Assembly (NCBI GenBank): GCA_034231615.1
Contig: CM067309.1
Coordinates: 26,001,661-26,065,660 of the forward strand
Direction: 5' to 3'
DNA length: 64,000 bases
From: Meghimatium bilineatum
Lineage: Eukaryota > Mollusca > Gastropoda > Stylommatophora > Philomycidae
Notes under the pieces: generated by a model
The model's database searches: none
What the model was told of the DNA's origin: nothing
The model's input: the letters and a program-made list of their open reading frames with translations, nothing else
Translations under genes and position numbers: made by a program
Shown here: positions 20,770 through 33,500 of the stretch, in pieces
How positions within the stretch are numbered: the first letter of the stretch is position 1
Layout of the letters: every line of letters starts with the position of its first letter

Positions 20770-22430
20770 ATTCTGTGAATATCAGTCTCTGTGGGCCAAG
20801 ACTAAACTTAATCTTAACTTTCTTAAATAGTTTAGTGTTATGAAATCTTGCATGATATATTCTGCGGTCTGTGATGCCTGCCCATATGGACACAGAGGTG
20901 ATGGAACCAGTCTTAGTATATTTAACTGTTTAGTCTGTTGTGCTCTGTCCTAATGTGGGATATGATAACCTGCTCACCTCTGTTAAGATAGTGATAGTTG
21001 TCTTTTGGTTGGTCAATTTTCTTAATAGCTTTAATGAGGGTTCTCTTTTCATGGTAGGTGATTTCTTTTTTTTGGTTCCTATATTGCTCCATATTTTGCT
21101 AGCATACCTGCTCTTTCACATCCTAGTGTGCCACAGTGTGATGGTATCTACTCTAGTACTATTCTTCTGTGGATGCTCGCTTCTCATATGGTTCCCTTCA
21201 GGTCTGGCAGTTCATCACTGTCAATGACTTGTAGGACAGATAATGCTTCAGTAGGAAACACCACCTGTTGACATTAGCGTGTTGTGTTTTTAATTATTTC
21301 TGCAGCAATATTTAGGGCCTGTACTTCTGCAGAATAGTTGAAGGAGAATTTTTTTGTAGATGAACATGTGAATTTTCTTTTCTTTTTCTGAATATATTAT
21401 GTAAATTCCGTCATCTTTATTCTTCACTGCTCTTATTGCTGACCCATCGGTATTTACTTGTATCCATGCTTCTCTGAGGTACATATCTTCAATAATGTTG
21501 CATACTATTGTTTTCTTTTGGAGAGTATTCCGTTTCCTCATATTTTAGGTGTTGTTTATGGTGGTTCTGATAGTGAGATTTGGGTATTGCTCCCACGGAA
21601 CTAGGAAAAGTGTTGATATTATTTATTTTGTTATGTCTGGTAGTTCTTTCTTATATTCTCTGTTTAGTTATTTTTTAATCAGTGAGTAAAACTGCTTCTC
21701 TTCAGCCTTTCACTAGCTAAGTCACTGAATCTGGTCTCCTTTTGATGTTATGGCATGCTCTTGTACTTTTCTGCATGGATCATAGTCGTAGTGTCCCACA
21801 TGTACGGTAAAGATGTCATGCTTGTAATATTTTTATTTCATTTATGGGAGAGGTCTTCATGGCACATGTGATAAGGCGAAGTGCTTGATTTTGTACCTTG
21901 TCCATGGCTTGTAGATGGAAATTGGCTGCTGAAGTCCATGCTGTTGATCCATATTCTTGTACTGGTCTAATTGCACCTGTATATACCTTCTTGAAAGTTG
22001 TCTCATTGCCCCCTCACCCAGCTTGTTCCTGCAAATTTTCTCAGGATGGCAAGTTTCTTTCTTGCCTTTGCCTCTATTTTCTCAATCTGAGGCCTGCATG
22101 TCAGTCTCTTATCTAGCGTAGTGCCCAAGTACACCGGCTCGTCTTCCGTTTGGATATATACATTTCCAAGTTTTTTTCTCCTTCTTTGTCCTTATTTGAG
22201 AGTGTGCAGAGTGTTGTTGAGGACTTTTCAGCATTGATCTTTACTATCAATTTCTCTACCCACACTGCTGTGTTGTGTGCTGCCTTTTGTATTTTATTGT
22301 TGGCGATCTTTAGACGTTCTTCTACACACTACACGAAGTCATCAGCATACACGGCAGCACTTACACCATGTGGCAGTTCGCAGATTAGACTGTTTATGAA
22401 CACAAGAAACAGAGTTGGAGACAGCTAAGA
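20770..22430 (-). mobile_element. RNase H-bearing LINE, 5' truncated (third lineage)
   Basis: The minus strand from 22430 reads SPTLFLVFINSLICELPHGV then AAVYADDFV, the RT catalytic YADD at about 22335-22353, and YLGTTLDKRLTCRPQIE. After many stops an RNase H domain follows: QVNTDGSAIRAVKNKDDGIY, AEVQALNIAAEII, VLQVIDSDELPDLKG and IPSHCGTLGCERAGMLAKYG. It ends with a Cys/His tail, CPYGQASQTAEYIMQD. The canonical RNase H end is W-x-P-S-H-C-G-x-x-G-N-E-x-A-D; here it is mutated. The lineage is distinct from the 10876 and 59853 copies. Non-functional. Confidence 0.82.
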
Positions 22431-22740
22431 GGTAATGTGTGTAAAAGGATTAAAATTCAGTATTCCAAAGCAATGCACTGAAGAAGGTAATAATCAGTTA
22501 TATAGTTTAGAACATTCCAGAACAGTGATGTTTAAGAACTAGAAGTGAAAATTCAATTTTATATTTCCTGATGTAAGATCAAGTTGGAGAAAAATCATCA
22601 TCACTGCCACTGGTCTAGCAAACCGGTGGCGGTGTGTAAGTGTGCCAAGAAAAGAAACAGATAAGTATTCATTAAATAAAAATAAAGTCACTAACCGAAC
22701 AAGAGATTCTGGTAAATTTAAGTAGGAAGCCAGAGGACAA
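22431..22740. other. Unassigned intergenic sequence
   Basis: AT-rich sequence with no repeat structure or protein similarity that I can recognise. Confidence 0.5.
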
Positions 22741-22744
22741 TTAA

Positions 22745-22990
22745 AAAAAATTCTTGAGACTAACGGGAATTGAACCAGTCCGTTCTACGGCACCAAATCG
22801 CTTAGCAACAATTGCACACGCGTTTTTTAGTACTTGACTAACCGCATCTCCAATAAAAGATGCGATTTCATCAAGCCATTCAAATCGTGCACACAAAGTC
22901 ACCCGAACGGACCAATCGAGACAAGGACTATTACAACAACAACAAACATCCCGTACAGGTATTGAAATATCCTCAGTAACAACAAACACA
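22745..22990 (-). mobile_element. Possible tRNA-derived SINE
   Basis: On the minus strand ggttcaattcccg (near 22768-22780) fits the pol III B box (GWTCRANNC). It is preceded by about 30 nt and a weak A-box-like ttgctaagcga, and followed by gttagtc and a run of T. A minus-strand frame spans most of it but looks incidental. Low confidence because the A box has mismatches. Confidence 0.35.
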
Positions 22991-23214
22991 TAACATAATA
23001 TCCGTATTAGTTATACAAGGGCCGATAGGTCTTCTTGTAAAAATGGATAACATATAGGCCTATAGTCAATAAAATTTTGCTTCAAATAATTGTTTATACA
23101 AGTACTTAAATTTACTTTTGAAGGGAAAATAATGATAGGGATTAAACCTCAATCTACAGATTGTGGTAAATGACATTCCTGAACATTGGTCCAGGTTCAA
23201 GGTTGGAAGTGATT

Positions 23215-23387
23215 GATAAACTTAAAGGGCCCGATCGCATATAAACAAGAAATTATGAGATTTTTTATAAAATAATACAACATTTTATACGGGTTTTCCA
23301 AAACCCTACAACATATTCGCACGGGGCCCCTATGCTCGTGGGCCCCCGGGCAACAGCCCGACGGGCCTATGCGTTAAGACGGCATTG
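23215..23387. mobile_element. DNA-transposon end (CAATGCCGTCTTAA... type)
   Basis: GC-rich sequence ending cctatgcgttaagacggcattg at 23387. Read from the other strand it begins caatgccgtcttaacgcata, resembling a DNA-transposon terminus that I recall from other animal genomes. The last 31 bp are repeated exactly at 24752-24782. The matching left end was not found. Confidence 0.45.
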
Positions 23388-23519
23388 AGTATATTAATCC
23401 AACGATCGACGGAATGACCCAGACTTGATTAGAGAAACTCCCTCCATAACGGACGTCACTACCGGAAGTCATATGCACCTATAGGCACTTTTACTTGAAG
23501 CCTATTTGGCTTCTCATTA

Positions 23520-24310
23520 CAGCCAAGCATATTTGAAAGACTATCAAAAAGCATATGGGAAAAAATGGTAATAACAACTACCACCAAACTCATAGTTTAC
23601 CAAGCAGCAGTAATATCACCACTCCTTTATGCCTGTGAACATGGACAGCATATGTCAGACATGCTAGAATACTCAACCACTTTCACCTAAGCTGCCTTCG
23701 TAAGATACTCAACATTCACTGGTGAGATAAAATACCAGACAGTGAAGTACTGATGAAATCTGGTGGGATAAAATACCAGACAGTGAAGTACTGATGAAAT
23801 TTAAGTCTGTAAGCATACGTAAAATGTTGATGAAGGCGAAGACACATCATCATCGTCTATCATCATCCGTATGAAAGATCATTGTCTACCAAAAATGTTG
23901 TTACATAGAGAACTCCAGACTGGCTCCCACAAGGTCGGAGGACAGAAGAAATGTTTTAAAGACACTCTTAATGCATCACTGACCCACTTCAAAATAGACA
24001 CAAACTAAAGATTCACGAGAAACTCGTGGGAGAATCTCGCACAAGGCATATCTGATTGGTGTCGCAGAATCAAGAGTGGAGCAGCAGCTGAATAGAACAT
24101 CAGACATCATGCTGCGCAACAAAACACGCTAGAAGAAAGGCAAGAGCTGCTCAATGTCCCACAAATTCTTCCCACACATGCTCATAGTGTGATAGACAAT
24201 TGCAAGCATGCATAGGACTTATTAGTCCAAGTTGGGCACACCGCAGACATCATCATCTTAATCATCATCCCAGTTGAACTGAATATCATCGTCAACTTCG
24301 ACGGATGAAC
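23520..24310 (+). mobile_element. LINE 3' part, L2/CR1-like lineage
   Basis: Across frameshifts the plus strand shows KLIVYQAAVISPLLYACEHG, CLRKILNIHW-like, IPDSEVLMKSG, MKDHCLPKMLLHRELQTGSH, KVGGQKKCFKDTLNASLTHF, and a terminal C-x-H-A...L-V finger. The FKDTL-ASL block and the following W-E-x-L-A region match the copy at 9720-10275. The tail includes 'atcatcgtcaacttcgacgg', as in that copy. Inactive. Confidence 0.75.
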
Positions 24311-24751
24311 AACAAGTAGGTTTGAACGTGTATGATACAGAGAGGTCACATAGGCTTCTGAATAAAAGAATAGAATTAGAAGAGTTTAGAGCTGTAATTC
24401 TTCAGGAATACCAGACACAAAACAATATCTTCCACAAAAGAGGTTGAAAACATCCTCAGAATATGTCTTTAAATAACTACACAATTTTAGTAGTTACTTG
24501 GAGAACATACCAGCAAATGTCAATGAACATATGACCAACAACAACAATATGGAGATATGTTTGATGGAAGATGATTCAAGAATCATATCTTCAATTCTTG
24601 GAAGACTAATTAATAAACCTAATCACTGCAGCTAAACTGTAGTCAACAGATTTTTCCGGTTTTATTTCTGTTGTAGTACGTTAAAAACTGTATCTCCCTT
24701 GTGACCGCAGTCTATCTATTTATTGCCATTCCCACTTACGACTTTAAACCA
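24311..24751. other. Unassigned sequence
   Basis: No supported feature in this stretch or in 24783-25194. Short open frames are present but have no recognisable motif. Confidence 0.5.
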
Positions 24752-24782
24752 CCCGACGGGCCTATGCGTTAAGACGGCATTG
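24752..24782. repeat. 31-bp exact copy of the 23357-23387 transposon end
   Basis: cccgacgggcctatgcgtta plus agacggcattg is identical to 23357-23387. The sequence to the left shows no further similarity, so only the terminus is duplicated. Confidence 0.85.
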
Positions 24783-25194
24783 TGAAGGTGTCTACAGCAA
24801 AAAGGATGTCTACAGTAAAGAACAATTTTTAGCTGGAACTATTTCGTACAAGTAACAGATAAAAGTATTCTGCCGGCAGAAAACACACATGAGCAAGGAT
24901 ATATCTTTTCAGTGTTAGAGCTGTCAATGTTATCGATTAGAACGAAAAGATAAAATAAAGTACAGAATGCTTAGACTTGTGCATAACATCAGTGGATGTC
25001 AGTTGAAGGAGGAGAATACCAGATGCTTCAACCCAGAACAGAAAATACAGAATTCCATCTCCTAAACTATTTCTGTCCAGGTGATTGTCCACTGGCAGTA
25101 GAAACAGCCCTAGTAAAAGAGTTTTGTGCGGAAATTTTAAGTCTCTAATAGTTTTATATAAAAAGGTAAAAAATAAAATATCTACATTCTTTGA

Positions 25195-25470
25195 ACCACT
25201 ACTTCTTCTGCGTTCGATCTCTGATAACCAGCACGAAAGTTCGTGTGATATCCCCCGGGGAGTGTGAAGTACGCTGTGTTGTCGATTTACAGCATAGATG
25301 ATTTGTTTGCGCCTCGGAGGCCCATCACATCTGATTTCGGCATGACTTTAATTCGGGTACGCTTCCCTAGCCTGTGACAGCAATCGTATCTGTCTCCAGG
25401 CGATGGATGTGTATCGACTTACCCGTGACGGTTTATCACACACTGTGCCCCTAGGAATTTACATGCCACA
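25195..25470. repeat. Dispersed repeat, copy 1 (unclassified)
   Basis: Aligns collinearly with 57840-58130: shared blocks 'cgtgtgatatcccccgggga'/'cgtgtgatttccgctgggga', then 'catgactttaattcgggtac'/'catgtctttaattcaggtag' and 'gcttccctagcctgtgacag'/'gcttccctagtccatgacag'. An LTR or an untranslated LINE region is possible; no terminal TG...CA was proven. Confidence 0.7.
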
Positions 25471-25844
25471 ACATGTCACTGCTTGACTTTCTGATTACTT
25501 TTTTAAACACTTTTTTTCCGAGAACTTTGATATTTACTATAGTCCGTTTGCTTCTGTGAATTAATGCAAACATTATATATTGTCGTTTTTTTAATTTTCA
25601 CCTTGTTCTTGACTTCATTCCGACATGTTTTTCTCTTCGTCATTCCTCTTGATAGTCATTTTTCATCCATAAATGCGAATTTATTGTCACTGTTATTGCT
25701 TTTTAAAAAAGATGTTTTTCTAGGCTGGTAATGGGTACTCCTATTTGTTTACTTCTTTGTATTGCTCTTGGTAATATTGATAATATTATTGGGCGGTATT
25801 GAGTGCCAATGTTGATGTTTGGTATGACTCTTGTATTTGTATGA

Positions 25845-26935
25845 TGAGAGTACAGGGAGAAATACAAGGACCACAATTCATAGGGAGAAATACAAGGATC
25901 ACAATTTATAGGGAGAAATATAAGGACCACAATTTATAGGGAGAAATACAAGGACCATAATTTGTAGAGAGAGAAATACAAGGACCACAATTTATAGGGA
26001 GAAATATAAGGACCACAATTTATAGGGAGAAATACAAGGACCACAATTTATAGAGAGAAATACATGGACCACAATTTATAGGGAGAAATACAAGGACCAT
26101 AATTTATAGAGAGAGAAATACAAGTACCACAATTTATATGGAGAAATACAAGGACCATAATTTATAGGGAGAAATACAAGGACCATAATTTATAGGGATA
26201 ATTACAAGGACCATAATTTAGAGAGAGAGAAATACAAGGACCACAATTTATAGGGAGAAATACAAGACCATAATTTATAGAGAGAGAAATACAAGGACAA
26301 CAATTTATATGGAGAAATACAAGGACCACAATTTATAGGGAGAAATACAAGGACCACAATTTATAGAGAGAGAAATACAAGGATCATAATTTATAGAGAG
26401 AGAAATACAAGGACCACAATTTATAGAGGGAGAAATACAAGGACCACAATTTATAAAGAGAGAAATACAAGGACCACAATTTATAGGGAGAGAAATACAA
26501 GGACCATAATTTATAGGGAGAGAAATACAAGGACCATAATTTATAGAGAGAGAAATACAAGGACCACAATTTATATGGAGAAATACAAGGACCAACATTT
26601 ATATGGAGAAATACAAGGACCACAATTTATAGGGAGAAATACAAGGACCACAATTTTTAGAGAGAGAAATACAAGGACCATAATTTATAGAGAGAGAAAT
26701 ACAAGGACCACAATTTATAGGGAGAGAAATACAAGGACCATAATTTATAGAGAGAGAAATACAAGGACCACAATTTATAGAGAGAGAAATACAAGGACCA
26801 CAATTTATAGAGAGAGAAATACAAGGACCATAATTTATAGGGAGAGAAATACAAGGACCACAATTTATAGGGAGAGAAATACAAGGACCACAATTTATAG
26901 GGAGAGAAATACAAGGACCACAATTTATAACGACG
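25845..26935. repeat. ~27-30-bp minisatellite, ~37 copies
   Basis: Units of 'aaatacaaggaccacaattt' followed by atagggag or atagagagag. A length variant (27 against 30 bp) separates left from right; the 30-bp version (26360-26930) is the more uniform. It produces open frames of tandem R-N-T-R-T-T-I-Y-R-E or S-L-Y-F-S-L-Y-K-L-W type that should not be called genes. Confidence 0.97.
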
Positions 26936-27004
26936 AAATAATTCTAACTGGTAAACAAAAAGCTGACTGCTGTGCAGATTCGTTTGCTGATGACAACAAT
27001 AGAC

Positions 27005-27960
27005 TCGTTTTAACATCTATGCGGAAAACATAATGAGAAATGGGAGTTTTAACATCTATGCGGAAAATATAATGAGGAATGGGAATTAGGAAATAATGAA
27101 GCGTGAGTTCAGACCCATAAATATAATTAGACTTACGTAAAACACAAGTTCATATAATCGCTTCAATCCTACACGACAGATTATAACTAAAACTAGTAGG
27201 TAATAATGTGCACACAAGAAAATATAAAAAATTACAATACACAAATCATATCAGCGTTTCAACCAAAGGTCTTTATCAAGATACACACAAAAAAGATACA
27301 TACATTGTATTGACCCATAAATATAGGAAGACTAGAAATTAAATATGCAGACGACACAATGTTATTAACAACAAATGAGCAAGATCTACTGGATTTAATT
27401 TAACCAACCAAGAAATTTAGCAAACAAAACTTATTTTTAAACATGAAAAAGGCAAAAATTATGGCAAAGGACATAACGAAGCCAAGACCCAAAATTAATA
27501 TAGAGAAGTGCAACTCAGAAGTGACAAATTTTGACTAGGAACTAATTTAAACAATGCGGGTGACTGCGCAGTTGAGATTAATAGAAGAACAACAATGGCG
27601 CTGACAAAATTAAAACAGCTAATGAAATTATGGCAGGGTACTAATATAGGAACAAAACTGTGCTTATTATGAACGTGTTTCCAGTGGCGACATATGGATA
27701 CGAATCATGGACACTAAATAAAATATTGTACAAGAGAATAACATCCTTTGAATTAAAATGCTACAGAAGAATTCTGAGAATACCATGGACAGCAAGGAAA
27801 ACAATACAACCAACGTCCAAGAGGGCTGGAGTCCGAACAACATATTAAAGAAAAAGCTGGGTTTCTTTTCGGTCACTTGCTCAAGACCGAGGAGAATTCA
27901 ATAGAACCATAAGGAAGACTACTTTCTGGACTGAATATGTCACGTGATGATGATGACTGC
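27005..27960 (+). mobile_element. RTE-type LINE fragment with a nested 186-bp insertion
   Basis: It begins at FNIYAENIMRNG (present twice as a ~37-bp tandem duplication), then KYADDTMLLTTNEQDLLDLI with the RT YADD site, MKKAKIMAKDITKPRPKIN, NAGDC-like in a shifted frame, FPVATYGYESWTLNKILYKR and FELKCYRRILRIPWTARKT. It ends in gatgatgatgac (about 27946-27957). A 186-bp element is inserted at 27126-27311 between the RT palm motifs. Multiple stops and frameshifts. Same family as 3847-4460. Confidence 0.85.
27126..27311. mobile_element. 186-bp non-autonomous insertion with 14-bp TSD
   Basis: Flanked by perfect 14-bp copies of gacccataaatata (27112-27125 and 27312-27325). The insert begins attagacttacgta and contains 'gcgtttcaaccaaaggtctt'+'tatcaag'. 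It resembles one arm of the palindromic element at 2208-2961, which starts tacttacgta and contains 'cgtttcgaccaaaaggcctt'. It is thus a single-arm relative. Confidence 0.8.
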
Positions 27961-27994
27961 AGAATACACATTGCCAACGTGAGTTATCGTAATT

Positions 27995-28660
27995 AAGAAC
28001 ACTGCTGCAAACAGAACTCACAACAGCAAAGAGAACTCACACCAACAAACAGAACTCACAACAACAAACAGAACTCACACAAACAAACAGAACTTATACC
28101 AACAAACAGAACTTATACCAACAAACAGAACTTATACCAACAAATAGAACTTACACTAAAAAAACAGAACTTATACCAACAAATAGAACTTACACTAACA
28201 AACAGAACTTACACCAACAAATAGAACTCACCAACAAACAGAACTTACACTAACAAACAGAACTTACACCAACAAACAGAACTCACACCAACAAACAGAA
28301 CTTATACCAAAAAACAGAACTAACACTAACAAACAGAACTCACACCAACAAACAGAACTCACACCAACAAACAGAACTCACACCAACAAACAGAACTTAT
28401 ACAAACAAACAGAACTTATAACAACAAACAGAACTTATACAAACAAACAGAACTTATAACAACAAACAGAACTCACACCAACAAACATAACTTATACCAA
28501 CAAACAGAACTTATACTAACAAACAGAACTTATACCAACAAACAGAACTCACACCAACAAACAGAACTTACACTAACAAACAGAACTTATACCAACAAAC
28601 AGAACTTATACTAACAAACAGAACTCACACCAATAAACAGAACTCACACCAACAAAAATT
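27995..28660. repeat. 19-bp tandem repeat, ~34 copies
   Basis: Unit accaacaaacagaactcac, with variants tatacc, cactaac. Purine/pyrimidine skewed and strongly A-rich on the plus strand. Confidence 0.96.
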
Positions 28661-28669
28661 GACGTCCTT

Positions 28670-28795
28670 ACGTTATAGTTTCCTTACCTTATAGTTTCCT
28701 TACCTTATAGTTTCCTTAACTAATAGTTTCCTTACCGTATAGTTTCCTTAACAAATAGTTTCCTTACCATATAATTTCCTTACCTTATAGTTCCC
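28670..28795. repeat. 16-bp tandem repeat, ~8 copies
   Basis: Unit cttatagtttccttac with point variants. Confidence 0.9.
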
Positions 28796-29084
28796 TATGG
28801 GAGCGTACAACATGTTCCGGTCAAGGCTGCAATTGGACCCTAATCCCAGAGTGCCACGAGTTTCCTGACAGAATACACGAATATCGAACACAGAAATTAC
28901 AAGATCACCGAATGAATAATCGACTCAACATTTGGGTCAAAATAAACGCAATGAATACCATTAAACCTTCAAGTACCTCATAGTTCTTTGGTCCATTTCA
29001 TCCAGAGTGTCTTATTGTCTTTGCGTAAAATCACATTTATTTCTAGTGGTGGGTTGAGCTTTCATACGTCTTTGAATATAGAAG

Positions 29085-29785
29085 CTATAATCAATATTCA
29101 CTCAGTTTGTGAACCAGTATAGTAGAAAATCAATATTCACTCAGTTTGTAAACCAGTATAATAGAAAATCAATATTCACTCAGTTTGTGAACCAGTATAG
29201 TAGAAAATCAATATTCACTAAGTGTGTGAACCTGAATAGAAGAAAATCAATACTCACTCAGCTTGTGAACCAGCATAGCAGAAAATCAATATTCAATTTG
29301 TGAACCAGTATAGCAGAAAATCAATATTCGCTCAGTTTGTGAACCAGCATAGTAGAAAATCAATATTCACTCAGTTTGTGAACCAGTATAGTAGAAAATC
29401 AATATTCACTCAGTTTGTGAACCAGTATAGTAGAAAATCAATATTCACTCAGTTTGTGAACCAGTATAGTAGAAAATCAATATTCACTCAGTTTGTGAAC
29501 CAGTATAGTAGAAAATCAATATTCACTCAGTTTGTGAACCAGTATAGTAGAAAATCAATATTCACTCAGTTTGTGAACCAGTATAGTAGAAAATCAATAT
29601 TCACTCAGTTTGTGAACCAGTATAGTAGAAAATCAATATTCACTCAGTTTGTGAACCAGTATAGTAGAAAATCAATATTCACTCAGTTTGTGAACCAGTA
29701 TAGTAGAAAATCAATATTCACTCAGTTTGTGAACCAGTATAGTAGAAAATCAATATTCACTCAGTTTGTGAACCGTCATAGCAGA
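29085..29785. repeat. 39-bp tandem repeat, ~18 copies
   Basis: Unit 'tatagtagaaaatcaatatt' plus 'cactcagtttgtgaaccag'. The right part (29360-29770) is almost identical between units. 39 is divisible by 3, giving a spurious open frame of QFVNQYSRKSIFT repeats. Confidence 0.97.
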
Positions 29786-29960
29786 AAAGACCGTAGAAGT
29801 GAGTTACTTTTTTTGGTAAATATGTCATTTTCTTGCCATACATTTTTGTTTAACATTGTGACTAGATATTCTCTTTCTACGTTAATTCTCAAACTCCTGC
29901 AGATAAGCAGGACGCAGTCCGGTGAACGGAATTGCATTTTGATTATTCCCGTGTTTTCTG

Positions 29961-30036
29961 TTGGCCAATATTTATATACTTTAAATCGCATGCCCAAAAT
30001 AGCAAAGGCTTTTCCAAGTGTGTAAATAGTAACCAA
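29961..30036. repeat. Small palindromic element, copy 1
   Basis: Inverted arms ttggccaatatttatatact and aagtgtgtaaatagtaaccaa around a ~35-bp core with 'caaaatagcaaaggc'. The core and arms match 45016-45103, so this is a dispersed hairpin element. Confidence 0.7.
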
Positions 30037-30249
30037 TGGAAAGCGTGAGAATAATGAAAAACGTAGCGAATATAGGCCTCATTAATTCCGCTGGAAGCCC
30101 TTTACTGTCAGGAACCACGGACACACTAGTGGTTAACCCCACAGCCTTCTACTTTCTTCCGTATAATAAAACAGCTGGATGTATTAGATTAGGAAGGTTA
30201 CTCAAAGTCCAGCAAAACAAAGTGAACAGTTTAAATAATAAATAATTAA

Positions 30250-30485
30250 ATGTTATATAAACTGTCATGACGGATGATAAATGTTATATAAATTATCATA
30301 ACGGATGATAAATGTTATATACACTGTCATAACGAATGATAAATGTTATATAAATATCATAACGGATGATAAATGTTATATAAATATCATAACGGATGAT
30401 AAATGTTATATAAATATCATAACGGATGATAAATGTTATATAAACTATAATAACGGATGATAAATGTTATATATACTGTCATGCC
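30250..30485. repeat. ~31-bp tandem repeat, ~7 copies
   Basis: Unit 'gataaatgttatataaacta' plus tcataacggat. Confidence 0.93.
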
Positions 30486-30599
30486 GGAATCCAATTATTA
30501 ATCCTGTACATTTCAAGGTTGAAAAGAAGTAAATGATTGACTTCACTGTACTCGAGTTCTCCATAAATAATAGCCGTCCATCACAGTCGATTATGACAG

Positions 30600-33500
30600 G
30601 AATGGTATATTTGTGTTGTTGCATCTCTCTGTTGTGTGCAGACGATGACGACAACTGTTTCAGACTTGTGTTGTTTCATCTCTCTGTTGTGTGCAGACGA
30701 TGACGACAACAGTTTCAGACTTGTGTTGTTTCATCTCTCTGTTGTGTGCAGGTGATGACGACAACAGTTTCAGACTTGTGTTGTTTCATCTCTCTGTTGT
30801 GTGCAGGTGATGACGACAACTGTTTCAGACTTGTGTTGTTTCATCTCTCTGTTGTGTGCAGACGATGACGACAACAGTTTCAGACTTGTGTTGTTTCATC
30901 TCTCTGTTGTGTGCAGACGATGACGACAACTGTTTCAGACTTGTGTTGTTTCATCTCTCTGTTGTGTGCAGACGATGACGACAACTGTTTCAGACTTGTG
31001 TTGTTTCATCTCTCTGTTGTGTGCAGGTGATGACGACAACTGTTTCAGACTTGTGTTGTTTCATCTCTCTGTTGTGTGCAGGTGATGACGACAACTGTTT
31101 CAGACTTGTGTTGTTTCATCTCTCTGTTGTGTGAAGGCGATGACGACAACTGTTTCAGACTTGTGTTGTTTCATCTCTTTGTTGTGTGCAGGCGATGACG
31201 ACAACTGTTTCAGACTTGTGTTGTTTCATCTCTCTGTTGTGTGCAGACGATGACGACAACTGTTTCAGACTTGTGTTGTTTCAGCTCTTTGTTGTGTGCA
31301 GGCGATGACGACAACTGTTTCAGACTTGTGTTGTTTCATCTCTCTGTTGTGTGCAGGCGATGACGACAACTGTTTCAGACTTGTGTTGTTTCATCTCTCT
31401 GTTGTGTGCAGGTGATGACGACAACTGTTTCAGACTTGTGTTGTTTCATCTCTTTGTTGTGTGCAGGTGATGACGACAACTGTTTCAGACTTGTGTTGTT
31501 TCATCTCTCTGTTGTGTGCAGACGATGACGACAACTGTTTCAGACTTGTGTTGTTTCATCTCTTTGTTGTGTGCAGGCGATGACGACAACTGTTTCAGAC
31601 TTGTGTTGTTTCATCTCTCTGTTGTGTGCAGACGATGACGACAACTGTTTCAGACTTGTGTTGTTTCATCTCTTTGTTGTGTGCAGGCGATGACGACAAC
31701 TGTTTCAGACTTGTGTTGTTTCATCTCTCTGTTGTGTGCAGACGATGACGACAACTGTTTCAGACTTGTGTTGTTTCATCTCTCTGTTGTGTGAAGGCGA
31801 TGACGACAACTGTTTCAGACTTGTGTTGTTTCATCTCTCTGTTGTGTGCAGACGATGACGACAACTGTTTCAGACTTGTGTTGTTTCATCTCTTTGTTGT
31901 GTGCAGGCGATGACGACAACTGTTTCAGACTTGTGTTGTTTCATCTCTCTGTTGTGTGAAGGCGATGACGACAACTGTTTCAGACTTGTGTTGTTTCATC
32001 TCTCTGTTGTGTGCAGGCGATGACGACAACTGTTTCAGACTTGTGTTGTTTCATCTCTTTGTTGTGTGCAGGCGATGACGACAACTGTTTCAGACTTGTG
32101 TTGTTTCATCTCTCTGTTGTGTGCAGGCGATGATGACAACTGTTTCAGACTTGTGTTGTTTCATCTCTCTGTTGTGTGCAGGTGATGACGACAACTGTTT
32201 CAGACTTGTGTTGTTTCATCTCTCTGTTGTGTGCAGGCGATGACGACAACTGTTTCAGACTTGTGTTGTTTCATCTCTCTGTTGTGTGCAGGTGATGACG
32301 ACAACTGTTTCAGACTTGTGTTGTTTCATCTCTCTGTTGTGTGCAGACGATGACGACAACTGTTTCAGACTTGTGTTGTTTCATCTCTCTGTTGTGTGAA
32401 GGCGATGACGACAACTGTTTCAGACTTGTGTTGTTTCATCTCTCTGTTGTGTGCAGACGATGACGACAACTGTTTCAGACTTGTGTTGTTTCATCTCTCT
32501 GTTGTGTGCAGACGATGACGACAACTGTTTCAGACTTGTGTTGTTTCATCTCTCTGTTGTGTGCAGACGATGACGACAACTGTTTCAGACTTGTGTTGTT
32601 TCATCTCTCTGTTGTGTGCAGACGATGACGACAACTGTTTCAGACTTGTGTTGTTTCATCTCTCTGTTGTGTGCAGACGATGACGACAACTGTTTCAGAC
32701 TTGTGTTGTTTCATCTCTCTGTTGTGTGCAGACGATGACGACAACTGTTTCAGACTTGTGTTGTTTCATCTCTCTGTTGTGTGCAGACGATGACGACAAC
32801 TGTTTCAGACTTGTGTTGTTTCATCTCTCTGTTGTGTGCAGACGATGACGACAACTGTTTCAGACTTGTGTTGTTTCATCTCTCTGTTGTGTGCAGACGA
32901 TGACGACAACTGTTTCAGACTTGTGTTGTTTCATCTCTCTGTTGTGTGCAGACGATGACGACAACTGTTTCAGACTTGTGTTGTTTCATCTCTCTGTTGT
33001 GTGCAGACGATGACGACAACTGTTTCAGACTTGTGTTGTTTCATCTCTCTGTTGTGTGCAGGTGATGACGACAACTGTTTCAGACTTGTGTTGTTTCATC
33101 TCTCTGTTGTGTGCAGGCGATGACGACAACTGTTTCAGACTTGTGTTGTTTCATCTCTCTGTTGTGTGCAGGTGATGACGACAACTGTTTCAGACTTGTG
33201 TTGTTTCATCTCTCTGTTGTGTGCAGACGATGACGACAACTGTTTCAGACTTGTGTTGTTTCATCTCTCTGTTGTGTGAAGGCGATGACGCCAACTGTTT
33301 CAGACTTGTGTTGTTTCATCTCTCTGTTGTGTGCAGACGATGACGACAACTGTTTCAGACTTGTGTTGTTTCATCTCTCTGTTGTGTGAAGGCGATGACG
33401 ACAACTGTTTCAGACTTGTGTTGTTTCATCTCTCTGTTGTGTGCAGGCGATGACGACAACTGTTTCAGACTTGTGTTGTTTCATCTCTCTGTTGTGTGCA

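Noticed and set aside
22741..22989. 82-codon minus frame (MFVVTEDISIPVRDVCCCCN...) as a small cysteine-rich gene
   Set aside because: It covers a B-box-containing, tRNA-like region and shows no signal peptide or exon signals, so a SINE reading is preferred, at low confidence.
26305..27033. Open frames of ERNTRTTIYR or SLYFSLYKLW repeats
   Set aside because: Product of the ~30-bp minisatellite, not of selection for coding.
29109..30025. 241-codon frame with QFVNQYSRKSIFT repeats
   Set aside because: 39-bp array read in frame; the tail beyond the array is a different, non-homologous sequence.
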